64,000 nucleotides of DNA from Bacteroidetes bacterium GWF2_35_48 (GCA_001769125.1 MEOG01000115.1:1-64000), one strand, 5' to 3'. Positions 45,112-55,127 are shown, counted from the stretch's first letter. A program made the numbers and translations. Notes: generated by a model from the sequence alone, not told the origin.

Positions 45112-47865
45112 TTGAAAAAGAAGAAAAAAAACATAATTAAACCATCTGAACTTTTTAGTTGGGTAAAAAAGCAAAAAGTTGTTTTACTCCTGATACTGAT
45201 ACTTGCAGCAGGATTTTCTTATTATTACAAAACAACCGGATTTGATCTTCTGACCTGGGATGACGACAAACAAATCATCAATAATCATGAGATAAAATCT
45301 TTAGATAAAGGAACTTTTCTCAGGCTTTACCATTTTGACAAGCACACATCGCTTACGCTGTTTACATTTGCATTAAATTTTGATAAACACAGAAACCATC
45401 CTCGTATTTACCACCTTCACAATGTTTATCTACATGTTTTAAATATTTTATTAGTATTTATTCTGATAAAAAAAATATTCAGGAAGAACTCCGTAGCACT
45501 TATTTGCGCTGTACTTTTTGCATTTCATCCTTCGCGAATAGAATCTGTTGCCTGGGTTTCTGAAAGAAAAGACCTTCTTTTTACCTTTTTTTCATTATCC
45601 GCATTATTAATTTACATACAATATTTGAACGGAAAATTTAAACTTTTTTTTCTGTTTCTTTTTTTATTAACAGCATACCTTGCCGGTTTGTCTAAAATTC
45701 AGGGAATAGCAATTATTCCACTAACTTTTTTATTTGACTGGTTTTATAGAAGGGAAATTTCTGTCCTGATGTTTTTTGAAAAATTTGCATTATTCTTCCT
45801 GATTTTCGTTTTTTATATTGATTTCATTTTCAGTTTTCAATTGCTAAAACCAACTATTTGTGTATTGTTATTATTAATTTTGGCATTTATTTCAGAAAAA
45901 ATAAAAAAAACATTTAAGATTAAAAGCCTACTGGGATTTTTCTTTGTTTTATTTTGGTATCTGACCGGTTATAAACTCATGCTTTTACCTTTCCTTGCAT
46001 GGTTTTTATTCAGCTTATTTTTAGAGGATAAAATGTCCGACATCCATATTCCAAAAGCATTTATTATAAAATATAAAAATTACCTGATAATTGTAGCAAG
46101 TTTTATTTTAATATTAGCAGGATTTTTCTTACAGAAAAAGTTTGCTTTCTGGTCTCCCGAGAGCGATCCAACAGTTGACTATCATTTCACTGATAGAATT
46201 TTTCTAGGGGCAGCATCCTTATTGTTTTATTTAAATCTTTTTATTTTTCCTTTTAACCTGAATGCTATACACCCGTATCCTCCGAAGGCAGAAGGATTGT
46301 TACCTTTGGAATATTATGCTTCTTTCTTTATTTGTTTAGTAATAATTGGAGTAATTTCATACTTTCTTTTCAAAAAGAAATTTTCCTATAAAAAAGAAAT
46401 GATATTTCTAATAATATTTTTTCTGATCAATATTTCAATGGTTCTTCATATTATACCTATTCAGGGGCGATTGATTTATGCAGACCGATATCCTTATTTC
46501 GGATTTATAGGACTTTTTGCTCTCATAGGAATACTGTATGAAGAAAAAAAGCAATGGTTTCAAAAAAAAAAATGGACATATATAATTGCATTGATATATT
46601 TACTTTCAATGTCTGTTTATGGTTATTCCCGAATGAATACATGGGCGAACAGTGAAATTCTTTTTTCAGAAGTTCTTGAAAAAAATCCTGACGTTTCAAT
46701 AGCGCATAATAATCTGGGAGCAGCAATGCTGAAATATAAAAAGAAAGATAAATGCATGTACCACCTGAATCGGTCAATTGCGTTAGACACCAACTTCAAT
46801 CTTGCCTATTACAACCGCGCAATGGCATATTATAAATTTGATGAATTTGAGAAAGCAGAGAAAGACCTTCGGCTTTTAATAAGAAGGCAAAGAGATTCAT
46901 TAGATCAGGCATTAAATTACAACGATTTAGGCATGACGCTTTTGCAAATGGGAAAAAAAGATGATGCGCTCGAATATATAGAAAAAGCAAGGCTTCTTAA
47001 TCCGCGGTTTGATAAAACATTTAATAATCTCGGATGGATAAAATACCTTGATAAGGATTTTCCGGAAGCAATAAAAATGTTTAACAAAGCACTTGAAGTA
47101 AACCCAAATATGGATGAAGCGCTTACAAACCGTGGTTGGTGCAAATTGCAATCAGGAGACGGATACGGAGCAATTGATGATTTTAATAAAGCAGTAGAAA
47201 TAAATCCATATAATGAAAAAGCCTTGTCGAATAGAGGCGCATTGCGAACTAATATCAAAGATTTTGATGGTGCTATTGATGATATCAGCAGAGCGATAGA
47301 GATCAATCCCGGTTTTGAGGTTGCTTATGCAAACCGCGCGTATGCTTTTTTCAATAAAGGAGACCTTCAAAATACAATCAGAGACTACGCTTCAGCGATT
47401 AAACTGAATCCGAAAAATACTGAACATTATCTAAATCGGGGCTGGGCATTATTTATGTCAGGAAAATATAATGAAGCTTTAGCAGATTATGAAAAAGGAA
47501 TATCGCTCAAAGAACCCGATGCCTCTGCATTAACGAACATTGGAATTATAAGGCATAAAGCAGGATACTCTGAAAAAGGACTTAAAGACCTTGACAGTGC
47601 GCTTTCATTAAATGCGAAATTATGGAAAACCTATTTTTATAAAGGAATTATTCTTTATGATAAGTCTGAATATAAAAAAGCTGAAAAACCTCTTCAGAAA
47701 TCAATAGAATTAAATAATAGAAATGCCGAAACATATTTGTATTTAGCAAAAACATACTTTACTATAAACAACAAAACTGAGGGGTGTAAAGCTCTTGAGC
47801 AAGCTGTTAAATTGGGCAATAGTCAGGCAAAAAATCTCTTTGATAAGGAATGTGCAAAAAAATAG
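45112..47865 (+). CDS. TMTC-like membrane protein with C-terminal TPR array (putative GT-C glycosyltransferase)
   Basis: The 917-residue protein (TTG start) has an acidic loop after the first membrane segment, LTWDDDKQIINNHEIKS (Asp50-52), followed by the HLHNVYLHVLNILLVF and AFHPSRIESVAWVSERKDLLF signatures typical of TMTC/GT-C proteins. About ten to twelve further membrane segments reach to about residue 500. The last ~400 residues are TPR repeats (ALEVNPNMDEALTNRGWCKLQSGDGYGAIDDFNKAVEINPYNEKAL pattern). Related proteins are lipid-linked O-mannosyl-type transferases; donor and acceptor here are unknown. It precedes polysaccharide export genes on the same strand. Confidence 0.85.
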   Translation: MKKKKKNIIKPSELFSWVKKQKVVLLLILILAAGFSYYYKTTGFDLLTWDDDKQIINNHEIKSLDKGTFLRLYHFDKHTSLTLFTFALNFDKHRNHPRIYHLHNVYLHVLNILLVFILIKKIFRKNSVALICAVLFAFHPSRIESVAWVSERKDLLFTFFSLSALLIYIQYLNGKFKLFFLFLFLLTAYLAGLSKIQGIAIIPLTFLFDWFYRREISVLMFFEKFALFFLIFVFYIDFIFSFQLLKPTICVLLLLILAFISEKIKKTFKIKSLLGFFFVLFWYLTGYKLMLLPFLAWFLFSLFLEDKMSDIHIPKAFIIKYKNYLIIVASFILILAGFFLQKKFAFWSPESDPTVDYHFTDRIFLGAASLLFYLNLFIFPFNLNAIHPYPPKAEGLLPLEYYASFFICLVIIGVISYFLFKKKFSYKKEMIFLIIFFLINISMVLHIIPIQGRLIYADRYPYFGFIGLFALIGILYEEKKQWFQKKKWTYIIALIYLLSMSVYGYSRMNTWANSEILFSEVLEKNPDVSIAHNNLGAAMLKYKKKDKCMYHLNRSIALDTNFNLAYYNRAMAYYKFDEFEKAEKDLRLLIRRQRDSLDQALNYNDLGMTLLQMGKKDDALEYIEKARLLNPRFDKTFNNLGWIKYLDKDFPEAIKMFNKALEVNPNMDEALTNRGWCKLQSGDGYGAIDDFNKAVEINPYNEKALSNRGALRTNIKDFDGAIDDISRAIEINPGFEVAYANRAYAFFNKGDLQNTIRDYASAIKLNPKNTEHYLNRGWALFMSGKYNEALADYEKGISLKEPDASALTNIGIIRHKAGYSEKGLKDLDSALSLNAKLWKTYFYKGIILYDKSEYKKAEKPLQKSIELNNRNAETYLYLAKTYFTINNKTEGCKALEQAVKLGNSQAKNLFDKECAKK

Positions 47866-47873
47866 TATTTTTG
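47866..47873 (+). promoter_or_regulatory. -7 promoter box of the polysaccharide ABC exporter operon
   Basis: TATTTTTG fits TAnnTTTG and starts right at the stop codon of the upstream gene. A TTTG lies at 47839-47842, 23 bases before it, slightly beyond the usual 19-20 spacing. Its position supports the GTG start at 47912 over the upstream ATG at 47795, which would overlap the preceding gene by 71 bases. Confidence 0.5.
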
Positions 47874-47911
47874 CAAGACACAATTTGCATAAAAACGAGA
47901 AAAGAAAACCA

Positions 47912-48727
47912 GTGGCAAAAACTATTATTAATGCGAATAACAACAGTCTGTGGTTGTCTTTAAAACAACTGTTCAAGCACCGGAGGCTGATTCTGCTTTT
48001 TACAATCAGAGATGTATGCGTTAAATATTCGCAAACCTATCTTGGAGTAATGTGGAGTCTTATTCAACCTGTTTTTGGAGTTGTTATTTTTACTTACATT
48101 TTTGGAAAGCTTTTAAATGTGGGCACAGATGGTTCTCCCTACCCAATCTTTGTATTAACAGGATTGGCACCCTGGTATTATTTTTCTTACATTGTGGCAT
48201 ATTCCGGAGTTTCACTTATAGAGTCGCAGCATATTATCCGCAAGATTTATTTTCCGAAACTTGTTCTTCCTCTTTCTAAATCTTTGACAGGGCTGATAGA
48301 TTTTTCAATCTGGACATTTCTTATAATACTTCTTATGATTTTTTACGGAGTTATTCCCACGTACAAAATTTTGTTTTATCCCATTTTTGTTTTGTTAACT
48401 GCAATTTCAGGGTTAACGATTGGAATTTGGTTAAGCGCTTTAACCTATCGTAAGCGTGATTTTATGCATATTATTCCTTATCTTATCGGATTCAGTATTT
48501 TTATAACACCGGTCTTTTTTCCAACATTAATTATTCCTGAAAAATATCATTATCTTGTATATGCAAATCCTATGGCAGGAATTATTCAGGGAATAAGGTG
48601 GTGTCTTCTGGGACAAACCGATTTTTCACTAAAATATTTAACCGGAATTATTCCAATGCTTATATTTTTTATAGGCTCTCTGTTTTATTTTTCAAAAGTT
48701 GAACAAAAAATAGCAGATCAGGTGTAA
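47912..48727 (+). CDS. wzm: Polysaccharide ABC exporter, permease (Wzm type)
   Basis: This ABC-2 family permease moves undecaprenyl-linked O-antigen or similar polysaccharide across the inner membrane. From the GTG at 47912 the protein has about 271 residues. Signatures include LIRDVCVKYSQTYLGVMWSLIQPVFGVVIFTYIFGK near the N terminus (here LFTIRDVCVKYSQT) and VYANPMAGIIQGIRWCLLGQ near the C terminus, with six predicted membrane segments. The stop codon overlaps the ATG of the ATPase gene by one base (TAATG), so the two are translationally coupled. Confidence 0.93.
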   Translation: MAKTIINANNNSLWLSLKQLFKHRRLILLFTIRDVCVKYSQTYLGVMWSLIQPVFGVVIFTYIFGKLLNVGTDGSPYPIFVLTGLAPWYYFSYIVAYSGVSLIESQHIIRKIYFPKLVLPLSKSLTGLIDFSIWTFLIILLMIFYGVIPTYKILFYPIFVLLTAISGLTIGIWLSALTYRKRDFMHIIPYLIGFSIFITPVFFPTLIIPEKYHYLVYANPMAGIIQGIRWCLLGQTDFSLKYLTGIIPMLIFFIGSLFYFSKVEQKIADQV

Positions 48728-50001
48728 TGGATAATTGCTCTATCAATATAAAATCACTTTGTAAAGTATATGCCAAAAAAGGGCTTTTTACTTCAAAAAG
48801 GAGCCATACTCACTGGCTTCATCGCATCAATCCGTTTCGCTTTGCCAACATTTCAGTTTCGCCTCAAAATGCCGATAAATTCTATGCTTTAAACAATATT
48901 AATATTGAAATACTAAAAGGAGAAACAATTGGAATTATTGGAAGAAACGGAAGCGGAAAAAGTACGCTGCTGAAAATTTTGGGGCAGGTAATTCAACCCA
49001 GCAAAGGCGAAGTTGAGATTGACGGGTCTGTTGCGACGGTCTTAGATATTGGTCTTGGGTTTCATCCTGAACTTACAGGAATTGAAAATATTTTTCTCAG
49101 CGGAACTCTTTTGGGAATGAAAAAAATAAAAATCGAACAAAAAATTCCTCAAATAATTGCTTTCAGTGAATTGGAAGATTCCATTCATTCAGTTGTGAAA
49201 AATTATTCTAACGGAATGTATCTCCGGCTTGCTTTTTCCATTGCACTACATCTGGAAGCAGATATTTTGCTATTTGATGAAATCCTTGCAGCAGGCGATC
49301 TGGAATTTCGGATCAAAGCAATGAATGCTATAAAAAAAGCTGTAAATGAAAGAAAAACTACTGTTTTAATGGTATCCCATAATCTTACTGAAATTATGGA
49401 ACTTTGCGATAGAGTTCTATGGCTGGAAAATGGAAAAATAAAGAAAACCGGTACCCCTCTACAAATCGTTGCAGAATATATAGAAGACTCTGCTGTCATA
49501 GAAGAAGCCAATCCTCAACCCAAAAATGAAAATAATATCAAAGATATTATTATACAAGATATAAAAATTCATTCAAAAGAAAGAGGGAATAATGCTTTTC
49601 TTTATAATACGGACACGATACAAATTTGCATCAATTATTCTACGCAAATAAACGATATTGCCATTGATATTGGAATAACTCTTTTTGACAGCAGCTCAAA
49701 TCCTGTTTTTTTCTCATCTACTGCTTTCAGCACTGTTGAGAAAACATGTCAAAAAGGAAATTATACGGCAGTATGCGAAATTCCTCCAGAACTTTTAAAT
49801 GCAGGAACTTTTCTTGTTAGTGTGCTTGCATTAAAAGACAAAAAAGATATTATTTTAAGATTGCCTAAAACAACTATTTTCAAAGTTGAAATAAACGAAA
49901 ATGATCCTGCAAAATTATGGGAAAATAAAATTCCCGGACCACTCAAACCAAATTTAAAATGGCAAATACACAACAAAAAAAATGATAATTCCATTTCATA
50001 A
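48727..50001 (+). CDS. wzt: Polysaccharide ABC exporter, ATPase with carbohydrate-binding tail (Wzt type)
   Basis: The 424-residue ATPase powers the permease encoded just upstream. It has Walker A GIIGRNGSGKSTLLKIL (about residues 70-86), signature VKNYSNGMYLRLAFSIAL, Walker B DILLFDEILAAGD and the switch histidine in VLMVSHNL. Residues about 265-400 form a C-terminal beta domain like the Wzt polysaccharide-binding domain (IQICINYSTQINDIAIDIGITLFDSS... FLVSVLALKDK), which in characterised systems recognises the chain terminus before export. The extended N terminus (residues 15-50) is typical of this subfamily. The next gene overlaps by 20 bases. Confidence 0.93.
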   Translation: MDNCSINIKSLCKVYAKKGLFTSKRSHTHWLHRINPFRFANISVSPQNADKFYALNNINIEILKGETIGIIGRNGSGKSTLLKILGQVIQPSKGEVEIDGSVATVLDIGLGFHPELTGIENIFLSGTLLGMKKIKIEQKIPQIIAFSELEDSIHSVVKNYSNGMYLRLAFSIALHLEADILLFDEILAAGDLEFRIKAMNAIKKAVNERKTTVLMVSHNLTEIMELCDRVLWLENGKIKKTGTPLQIVAEYIEDSAVIEEANPQPKNENNIKDIIIQDIKIHSKERGNNAFLYNTDTIQICINYSTQINDIAIDIGITLFDSSSNPVFFSSTAFSTVEKTCQKGNYTAVCEIPPELLNAGTFLVSVLALKDKKDIILRLPKTTIFKVEINENDPAKLWENKIPGPLKPNLKWQIHNKKNDNSIS

Positions 50002-51088
50002 TATTCAGCGATTTTTTTTAAAAAATCAAGAGCAGATTCAGAAACTTTCTCTAAAAATCTATTCCACAGGAAAAGTTGTTGCCGGCAAAGAAACCGAAGA
50101 ACTTGAAAAAAACCTTTGCGCTTTGAACGGTAGAAAATACGCAGTTACAACGGGAAGTTGCACAGATGCTCTCTATTTTGCATTATATGCGACAGGATTA
50201 AAACCCAAAGATGAAATTTTTATTCCCGCATTTTCTTTTATAGCATCATTATCGTCTGTTGTACGAGCAGGACTTGTTCCAGTATTCTGCGATATCAATT
50301 CAAAAAGTTTTATGCTGAACCTGCAGGATGCAGAAAATAAAATTACCAAAAAAACAAAAGCCATTCTTGCCGTTAATCTTTTTGGCGCTACACTGAATAA
50401 ATTTGAACTTGAAAATTTTGCTAAAAAGAATAATTTGCTACTGATTGAAGATGCAGCGCAATCGCTCGGAAACCCACATCAGGAGTTTAAATGGGGCTCT
50501 ATAGGCAAGGCAAGCTGCCTGAGTTTTGATCCGACAAAAATTGTTGGAGTATATGGAAGCGGAGGCGCAGTTTTAACTGATGATGGAGCAATTTATGAAA
50601 CAGTTAAAAAATTACGCTATCATGGAAAAGATATGAATACAGGACAATTTACCTGCTTAGGATACAACAGTCAGATTTCAGAATTCGATGCTGCTTTACT
50701 GAATTATCAGTTGAATTTTTTAGACAAAATTGTAGAAGAAAGGAATAAAATAGCTTCAATTTATTGCAATGAGCTTTCAAATATTCCGGAAATTATTCTG
50801 CCTGAAATCAACTCAAATCCTTCGAGTTTTCATAAATTTGTTATTCGTGTTTCGTTTCGGGATAAACTTGAAAAAGTCTTATCGGAAGCAGGAATTCAGA
50901 CGATGAAGCATTTTTCATACACCTTAGATGAAGCAAATTTTCTGAAAGAATTTTCTCATAAGGCTGAAAATATTAAAATAGCGCAACAAATAAAAAATCA
51001 GGTTCTTTCATTACCCATTTATCCTGAACTGACAGAGCAGGAAATTCGATTTGTTTGTGCGAGTATTAAAAAAATATTTAAAAAATAA
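49982..51088 (+). CDS. DegT/DnrJ/EryC1/StrS sugar aminotransferase
   Basis: This PLP enzyme transfers an amino group to a keto-sugar nucleotide for surface polysaccharide synthesis. The 368-residue protein shows GSCTDALYFALYATG (cofactor phosphate site), IPAFSFIASLSSVVRAGLVPVFCDI, LLIEDAAQSLG (PLP-ring Asp) and the catalytic lysine in SFDPTKIVGVYGSGGAVLT (Lys186). It overlaps the Wzt gene by 20 bases and is followed after 4 bases by an acyltransferase of the kind that often acts on the resulting amine. Together they suggest an N-acylated amino sugar such as a dideoxy-acetamido-hexose. Confidence 0.94.
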   Translation: MIIPFHNIQRFFLKNQEQIQKLSLKIYSTGKVVAGKETEELEKNLCALNGRKYAVTTGSCTDALYFALYATGLKPKDEIFIPAFSFIASLSSVVRAGLVPVFCDINSKSFMLNLQDAENKITKKTKAILAVNLFGATLNKFELENFAKKNNLLLIEDAAQSLGNPHQEFKWGSIGKASCLSFDPTKIVGVYGSGGAVLTDDGAIYETVKKLRYHGKDMNTGQFTCLGYNSQISEFDAALLNYQLNFLDKIVEERNKIASIYCNELSNIPEIILPEINSNPSSFHKFVIRVSFRDKLEKVLSEAGIQTMKHFSYTLDEANFLKEFSHKAENIKIAQQIKNQVLSLPIYPELTEQEIRFVCASIKKIFKK

Positions 51089-51092
51089 AGTT

Positions 51093-51683
51093 ATGCTGAT
51101 AATAGGTACAGGTGGTCTCGGAAAAGAAATTCTGGGAATATTAATAGAAGACAATTATCCAAACGAAATTATTTTTTTTGACGAAGATAAAAATGCACCC
51201 TGCATGCTTTATGATAAATTTCAGGTCATAAAATCTGAAAAAAAATTGAAAGCATTACTTAAGAAAAATGCAGAATTTATAACAGGCGTGGGGCATCCGA
51301 GAATGAGAGAAAAAGTTACATTGAGGCTTGAAAAAATGGGAGGAATTCTAACACCGATAATTTCAAAACGCACTTCCATTTTTCCATTTAATGAAAAATA
51401 TGAAGGCATCATTATTCAGCCGGGGGTGGGCATTTCGCATAATGCAAAATTTGGAAAATGTTGTGCAGTACACATAAACTCTACTATCGGGCACAGTTGT
51501 GAAATCGGAAATTTTGTGAATATCGGACCAAATGTTTCTATAATAGGACCGGTTTGCATTGGAGATTATTCATACATAAGCGCACAAGCAACTATTTTGC
51601 CACATCTCACTTTAGGGAAAAATGTTGTGGTAACTGCGGGAAAAGTAGTTAATAGAAATCTTAATGACTTTGAGACGTTTTAA
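51093..51683 (+). CDS. NeuD/PglD-type sugar O/N-acetyltransferase
   Basis: From the ATG at 51093 (MLIIGTGGLGKEILGILIEDN) the protein has 196 residues. The N-terminal half is the PglD-type nucleotide-sugar-binding region with a GTGGLGKE loop; the C-terminal half is a left-handed beta-helix of hexapeptide repeats (IIQPGVGISHNAKFGKCCAVHINSTIGHSCEIGNFVNIGPNVSI) with the likely catalytic His in STIGHSC. An upstream in-frame start at 51051 would overlap the aminotransferase gene. The tandem with the aminotransferase is the usual order for making acetamido sugars. The last base lies beside a repeat-rich spacer. Confidence 0.9.
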   Translation: MLIIGTGGLGKEILGILIEDNYPNEIIFFDEDKNAPCMLYDKFQVIKSEKKLKALLKKNAEFITGVGHPRMREKVTLRLEKMGGILTPIISKRTSIFPFNEKYEGIIIQPGVGISHNAKFGKCCAVHINSTIGHSCEIGNFVNIGPNVSIIGPVCIGDYSYISAQATILPHLTLGKNVVVTAGKVVNRNLNDFETF

Positions 51684-52203
51684 TTTAGGGATTAAGGATT
51701 AAGAAGTAGGAGTAAAATAATATTATGAGATACGGAAATTTCATTCATTAATTCGTGTACAAAAATATTATACTTTCCAAATGACAAATTATTTGATATC
51801 AAAACCTTAACAAGTCATTAATAATAAAGTAAGACAAATTAAAAATAATTGAACCAATACAATTTATTACAAGAATAAATCAAGAAATAAAAATTTAGTT
51901 TTTCCCAACTGCACAGGATTAGATACCTAACGCACATTTGCCCATTCAAAAACTTTTGCCAAAATGTTGATGGCAACAGAAAAATTTTTGAAAGAGCTAA
52001 TATTGCAAACGCTCAAAAAAAATTTGATTACAATTATAATTTCTCAAATAATATTTTTAAATTTGGAAATAACAAAAAATGATAATTTAGTTTCTTTTTA
52101 AAAATATAGAAATTATAAAAAAAGTGGAGTCCATAATCCACAATAAAAAACGGGGCGTCACTGAAAAGCCATAAGAGTAAGAAAAATTTTAACTCAAATT
52201 AAT
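51684..52203. other. Repeat-bearing spacer after the polysaccharide cluster
   Basis: It begins with ATTAAGG and GTAGGAGT units (51688-51713). A small hairpin TTGCCA / TGGCAA (51956-51976) lies in the middle. The rest is AT-rich with no supportable ORF, terminator or TAnnTTTG box near the next start that I trust. Confidence 0.5.
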
Positions 52204-53772
52204 ATGAAAAGGCAAGTTATTTTATTATCAATCCTGTTCGCTTTATTTGGCTGGAGCAATTGTTTGCATGCACAAAAACTTGTTCTTGAAAAAACCTATG
52301 AAATAGATAAAAAAGCTAAAAAGGGATATTTAAATTCGGTTACTACAAACACCGGAGACAAAACCACCACTCTTTCTTTTGTTACTAAGTCTAATTCAAA
52401 AAAAGTAATGTATCAGAACTACATCTTCGATAAAGAATATAACTTTATCAAAAAGGAAGAAAAAGAAGATGTTTTTACAAATGCAAAATATAAATCTGAA
52501 AAAGGTGAGAAATATGTAGTGGATGGGGTCACTTTAGAACAAGGGTTTAGTCTAAATATTAAGAAAAGGAGAATTGAGTATTCATGGAGCTGGATTAACT
52601 TTCGTTATGAGAAAAAAATTACACTTCTTGATAAAGTGAAGCTGAAAGACGAGGAAGGGAACAAATATTGGTTGGTTAAACAGTTTGAAAATGACCAGAC
52701 CGGTGACATTTATGCCATGGTAATAGCAAGTGGAAAAACAGCAACCCCGAATGAATATACTTTAATAAAAATTGGTCAGGACTTAAAAGTTGAAATTACC
52801 GACAAAATTTCCTTCAAAAAACAAAAAGGGTTTCGCGGTTCTTTTTACATACCCGTTGAAAACCCTAACGAAACAAATGACGATGATGGCGAAACTGAAA
52901 ATGATATGTCAAATTCTGATCTGTGTTTTATTTTTGCAGCCGAATTCACTCCCGATAAAGACAGATTAGGAGAAAATACCGATTTTGAGATGATCCGTGT
53001 TTCTAAAGAAGGAAAAGTTATCAAAAGGATAGAATTTAAAGTTAAATCAAGCGAATGGAATATCATTAATGTTACTGCAAATGCCGGAAGTTTATATTTC
53101 ATCGGTCCTGCTAACGAAGGCAAGCCATTAGGGGCATCTAAAGTTTCTGTTTCCTTTGGCGAAAACACCAAATATAATTTTTATCAAATTGCGAAAATTA
53201 CCGGGGATAATGTTGATTATGTAACATCTACCAAACTTGATGAATTTGAAGCAAAACTTAAAAAACCCGCTTCGCAGAAGAAGAGTCCGGAATATAAAGG
53301 AAAAAAATTTACTATCAGAAATATTTCTGTTGCTAAAGATGGTGCCGTATTTATTTATGGCCAAAATTTCAGTGGAGAAAAATGGGACGATATTTTAATG
53401 TTTTATTTTGACAAAACCGGTGTCCTTAAAGCTCAATATGGGGTACGCTTAGAAGAAAGAAATGATTTCTCCGAAAAAAGAATGGCAAGGCAGTTTATCA
53501 AACTTACCGATGCCAATGCTTACTGGGAAATATGGGAATTAGAAGATATTGACGATGGAAGGGCATTGCAATATCCGAATATTTCAAAAATTAATTTAGC
53601 TACGGGTGATATCAGCGATTTTCAAAAATTCGGAACTGTAAAAGATAAACCTACTTATTATTTGCAGAATTCTTACCCATGTATTATTAACCCTGAAGAC
53701 AATTCCCTGATTTATCTTGGGCAAAATAAGAAAAGCAATATTTTGTGGTTTGGTAAAATTGTGGTGGAATAA
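52204..53772 (+). CDS. Exported protein of unknown function (522 residues)
   Basis: It has a signal peptide (about residues 1-24, ending CLHAQK). The mature protein is lysine-rich and beta-rich, with segments such as DQTGDIYAMVIASGKTATPNEY, MIRVSKEGKVIKRIEFKVKSSEW, ISVAKDGAVFIYGQNFSGEKWDDILMFYFDKTG and the closing LIYLGQNKKSNILWFGKIVVE. The alternating strands suggest a beta-propeller (inference). No catalytic motif, repeat of defined length or sorting domain was seen, so it is probably periplasmic. It stands alone, followed by a hairpin at 53801-53836. Confidence 0.75.
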   Translation: MKRQVILLSILFALFGWSNCLHAQKLVLEKTYEIDKKAKKGYLNSVTTNTGDKTTTLSFVTKSNSKKVMYQNYIFDKEYNFIKKEEKEDVFTNAKYKSEKGEKYVVDGVTLEQGFSLNIKKRRIEYSWSWINFRYEKKITLLDKVKLKDEEGNKYWLVKQFENDQTGDIYAMVIASGKTATPNEYTLIKIGQDLKVEITDKISFKKQKGFRGSFYIPVENPNETNDDDGETENDMSNSDLCFIFAAEFTPDKDRLGENTDFEMIRVSKEGKVIKRIEFKVKSSEWNIINVTANAGSLYFIGPANEGKPLGASKVSVSFGENTKYNFYQIAKITGDNVDYVTSTKLDEFEAKLKKPASQKKSPEYKGKKFTIRNISVAKDGAVFIYGQNFSGEKWDDILMFYFDKTGVLKAQYGVRLEERNDFSEKRMARQFIKLTDANAYWEIWELEDIDDGRALQYPNISKINLATGDISDFQKFGTVKDKPTYYLQNSYPCIINPEDNSLIYLGQNKKSNILWFGKIVVE

Positions 53773-53792
53773 TAAAATTTAAAAAAAAATAA

Positions 53793-53836
53793 TATTTTTG
53801 TAAATGGTGGTTGAGGCTTTCGAAGCCACCATTTAT
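53793..53836 (+). other. Promoter-like box followed by a double hairpin
   Basis: TATTTTTG (53793-53800) fits the TAnnTTTG promoter box and is followed directly by AAATGGTG...CACCATTT arms enclosing GGCTTTCGAAGCC. The hairpin can be the terminator of the upstream gene (its T-run is weak), or the leader of the TPR gene at 53901. The two readings cannot be separated by sequence alone. Confidence 0.45.
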
Positions 53837-53900
53837 TAATTTATAATTTACCGGTAACTTCGAGAATCTCAATTACCATTTCCCTTAAATCGAAAAATTT

Positions 53901-55121
53901 ATGAAAAAACTTTACATTCCTGCGATACTAATGTTTTTCATTATTTCCGCATTGGGTCAAAATGCTTATTTGACTTACAACAAAGCCTATGGTCAGCTCC
54001 TATATGAAAATTATGAAGGCGCAATAGCACTTTTCACCCAGGCAATAAATGAAAAACCGGATATTGCCGATGCTTATTCATTCCGTGGGCTTTCTTATCA
54101 CAAGCTTGGACAGCTTGACAAAGCCATTGAAGATTATATTAAAGATAATTCATTTAAAAAAGATAGAAGCAGCTATAATCTGGCTTGTGCTTATGCCCTT
54201 CAGGGAAAAAAAGATGATGCTTTCAGATTATTGGAGCAGAGTCAGAAATCGGAATATAAAAAACAAGCCAACATCATCGAAAGTGATACTGATTTTGAGA
54301 AACTGAAATCGGATCCCAGATGGAAAAATTTATTAACAGCAGATGTCCTCACGCCTTACGACAAATTAATGGTTGAGGTAAATGAAAAATTCGGAGCAAA
54401 AAATTTTGAAGGCTCTATTCAGGCATGCGAAAAAGCAATCGGAATAGATAAAGCCGATAAACGTGCATGGATATCCAAAGCATACATTTTATCGCAGTTA
54501 GAAAAAAATGATGAGTCCATTGCAGAATATGATAAACTTATCGGGATTGATGCTAGCGATTTTGAAGGTTATGCCGGAAAAGCAAATGTGTATTTTAAAT
54601 TGCAGAAATATTCACAGGCATTGCCCTTATATGAGACGGCCGCTGCTAAAAATCCATACTACATGCCTTTGTATGAAATGGGAATGTGCAAATTTGGTAC
54701 AGGTAAAAAAGATGCAGGAATCGAGGATATTAAAAAATATTGTGAAATTTTCACCAAAGACGACATGACTCTGTATACCTGCGGACGATTTTTGTATGAT
54801 ATGGAACGCGATAACGAAGCCCTTATATATGCAGAAAAAGCAATTGCGCTCAATAAATCTATTCCTGAATACTTTATGCTAAGGGCCTATGTGAACCATG
54901 TTAAAAAAAATTGGGATACCGCAATATCCGATTATTCACAGGTAATCGTCGCTAACGACAAGAACGCAGGAGAAGCCTATTATAAAAGGGGACTTTGCAA
55001 AGCGGAAAAATTTGCTATTTCAAAAAATGCATCTGATAAATCCGGATTCTGTTCAGATATGAAATCAGCAATAAAACACGGAATTACTGAAGCAGCACAG
55101 TACACGAAATTGTGTGAATAG
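53901..55121 (+). CDS. Exported tetratricopeptide-repeat protein
   Basis: The 406-residue protein has a short signal peptide (about residues 1-19, ending SALGQN) and about eight TPR units, for example YGQLLYENYEGAIALFTQAINEKPDIADAYSFRGLSYHKLGQLDKAIEDY and ALPLYETAAAKNPYYMPLYEMG. No membrane segment follows, so it is probably periplasmic and works as a protein-protein scaffold. A cysteine-containing segment near the end (KSGFCSDMKSAIKHGITEAAQYTKLCE) is typical of Bacteroidota TPR proteins. Partner proteins are unknown. A family A repeat begins 7 bases after its stop codon. Confidence 0.85.
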   Translation: MKKLYIPAILMFFIISALGQNAYLTYNKAYGQLLYENYEGAIALFTQAINEKPDIADAYSFRGLSYHKLGQLDKAIEDYIKDNSFKKDRSSYNLACAYALQGKKDDAFRLLEQSQKSEYKKQANIIESDTDFEKLKSDPRWKNLLTADVLTPYDKLMVEVNEKFGAKNFEGSIQACEKAIGIDKADKRAWISKAYILSQLEKNDESIAEYDKLIGIDASDFEGYAGKANVYFKLQKYSQALPLYETAAAKNPYYMPLYEMGMCKFGTGKKDAGIEDIKKYCEIFTKDDMTLYTCGRFLYDMERDNEALIYAEKAIALNKSIPEYFMLRAYVNHVKKNWDTAISDYSQVIVANDKNAGEAYYKRGLCKAEKFAISKNASDKSGFCSDMKSAIKHGITEAAQYTKLCE

Positions 55122-55127
55122 GTACTT

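Noticed and set aside
44753-45115. ORFs of 90-99 codons on both strands
   Set aside because: Both run through the tandem family E hairpins and into the start of the next gene; no coding features.
51913-51927. ACAGGATTAGATACC, identical to part of the universal 16S rRNA 780-800 region
   Set aside because: The match stops after 15 bases and neither flank resembles 16S rRNA; chance match, no rRNA gene.
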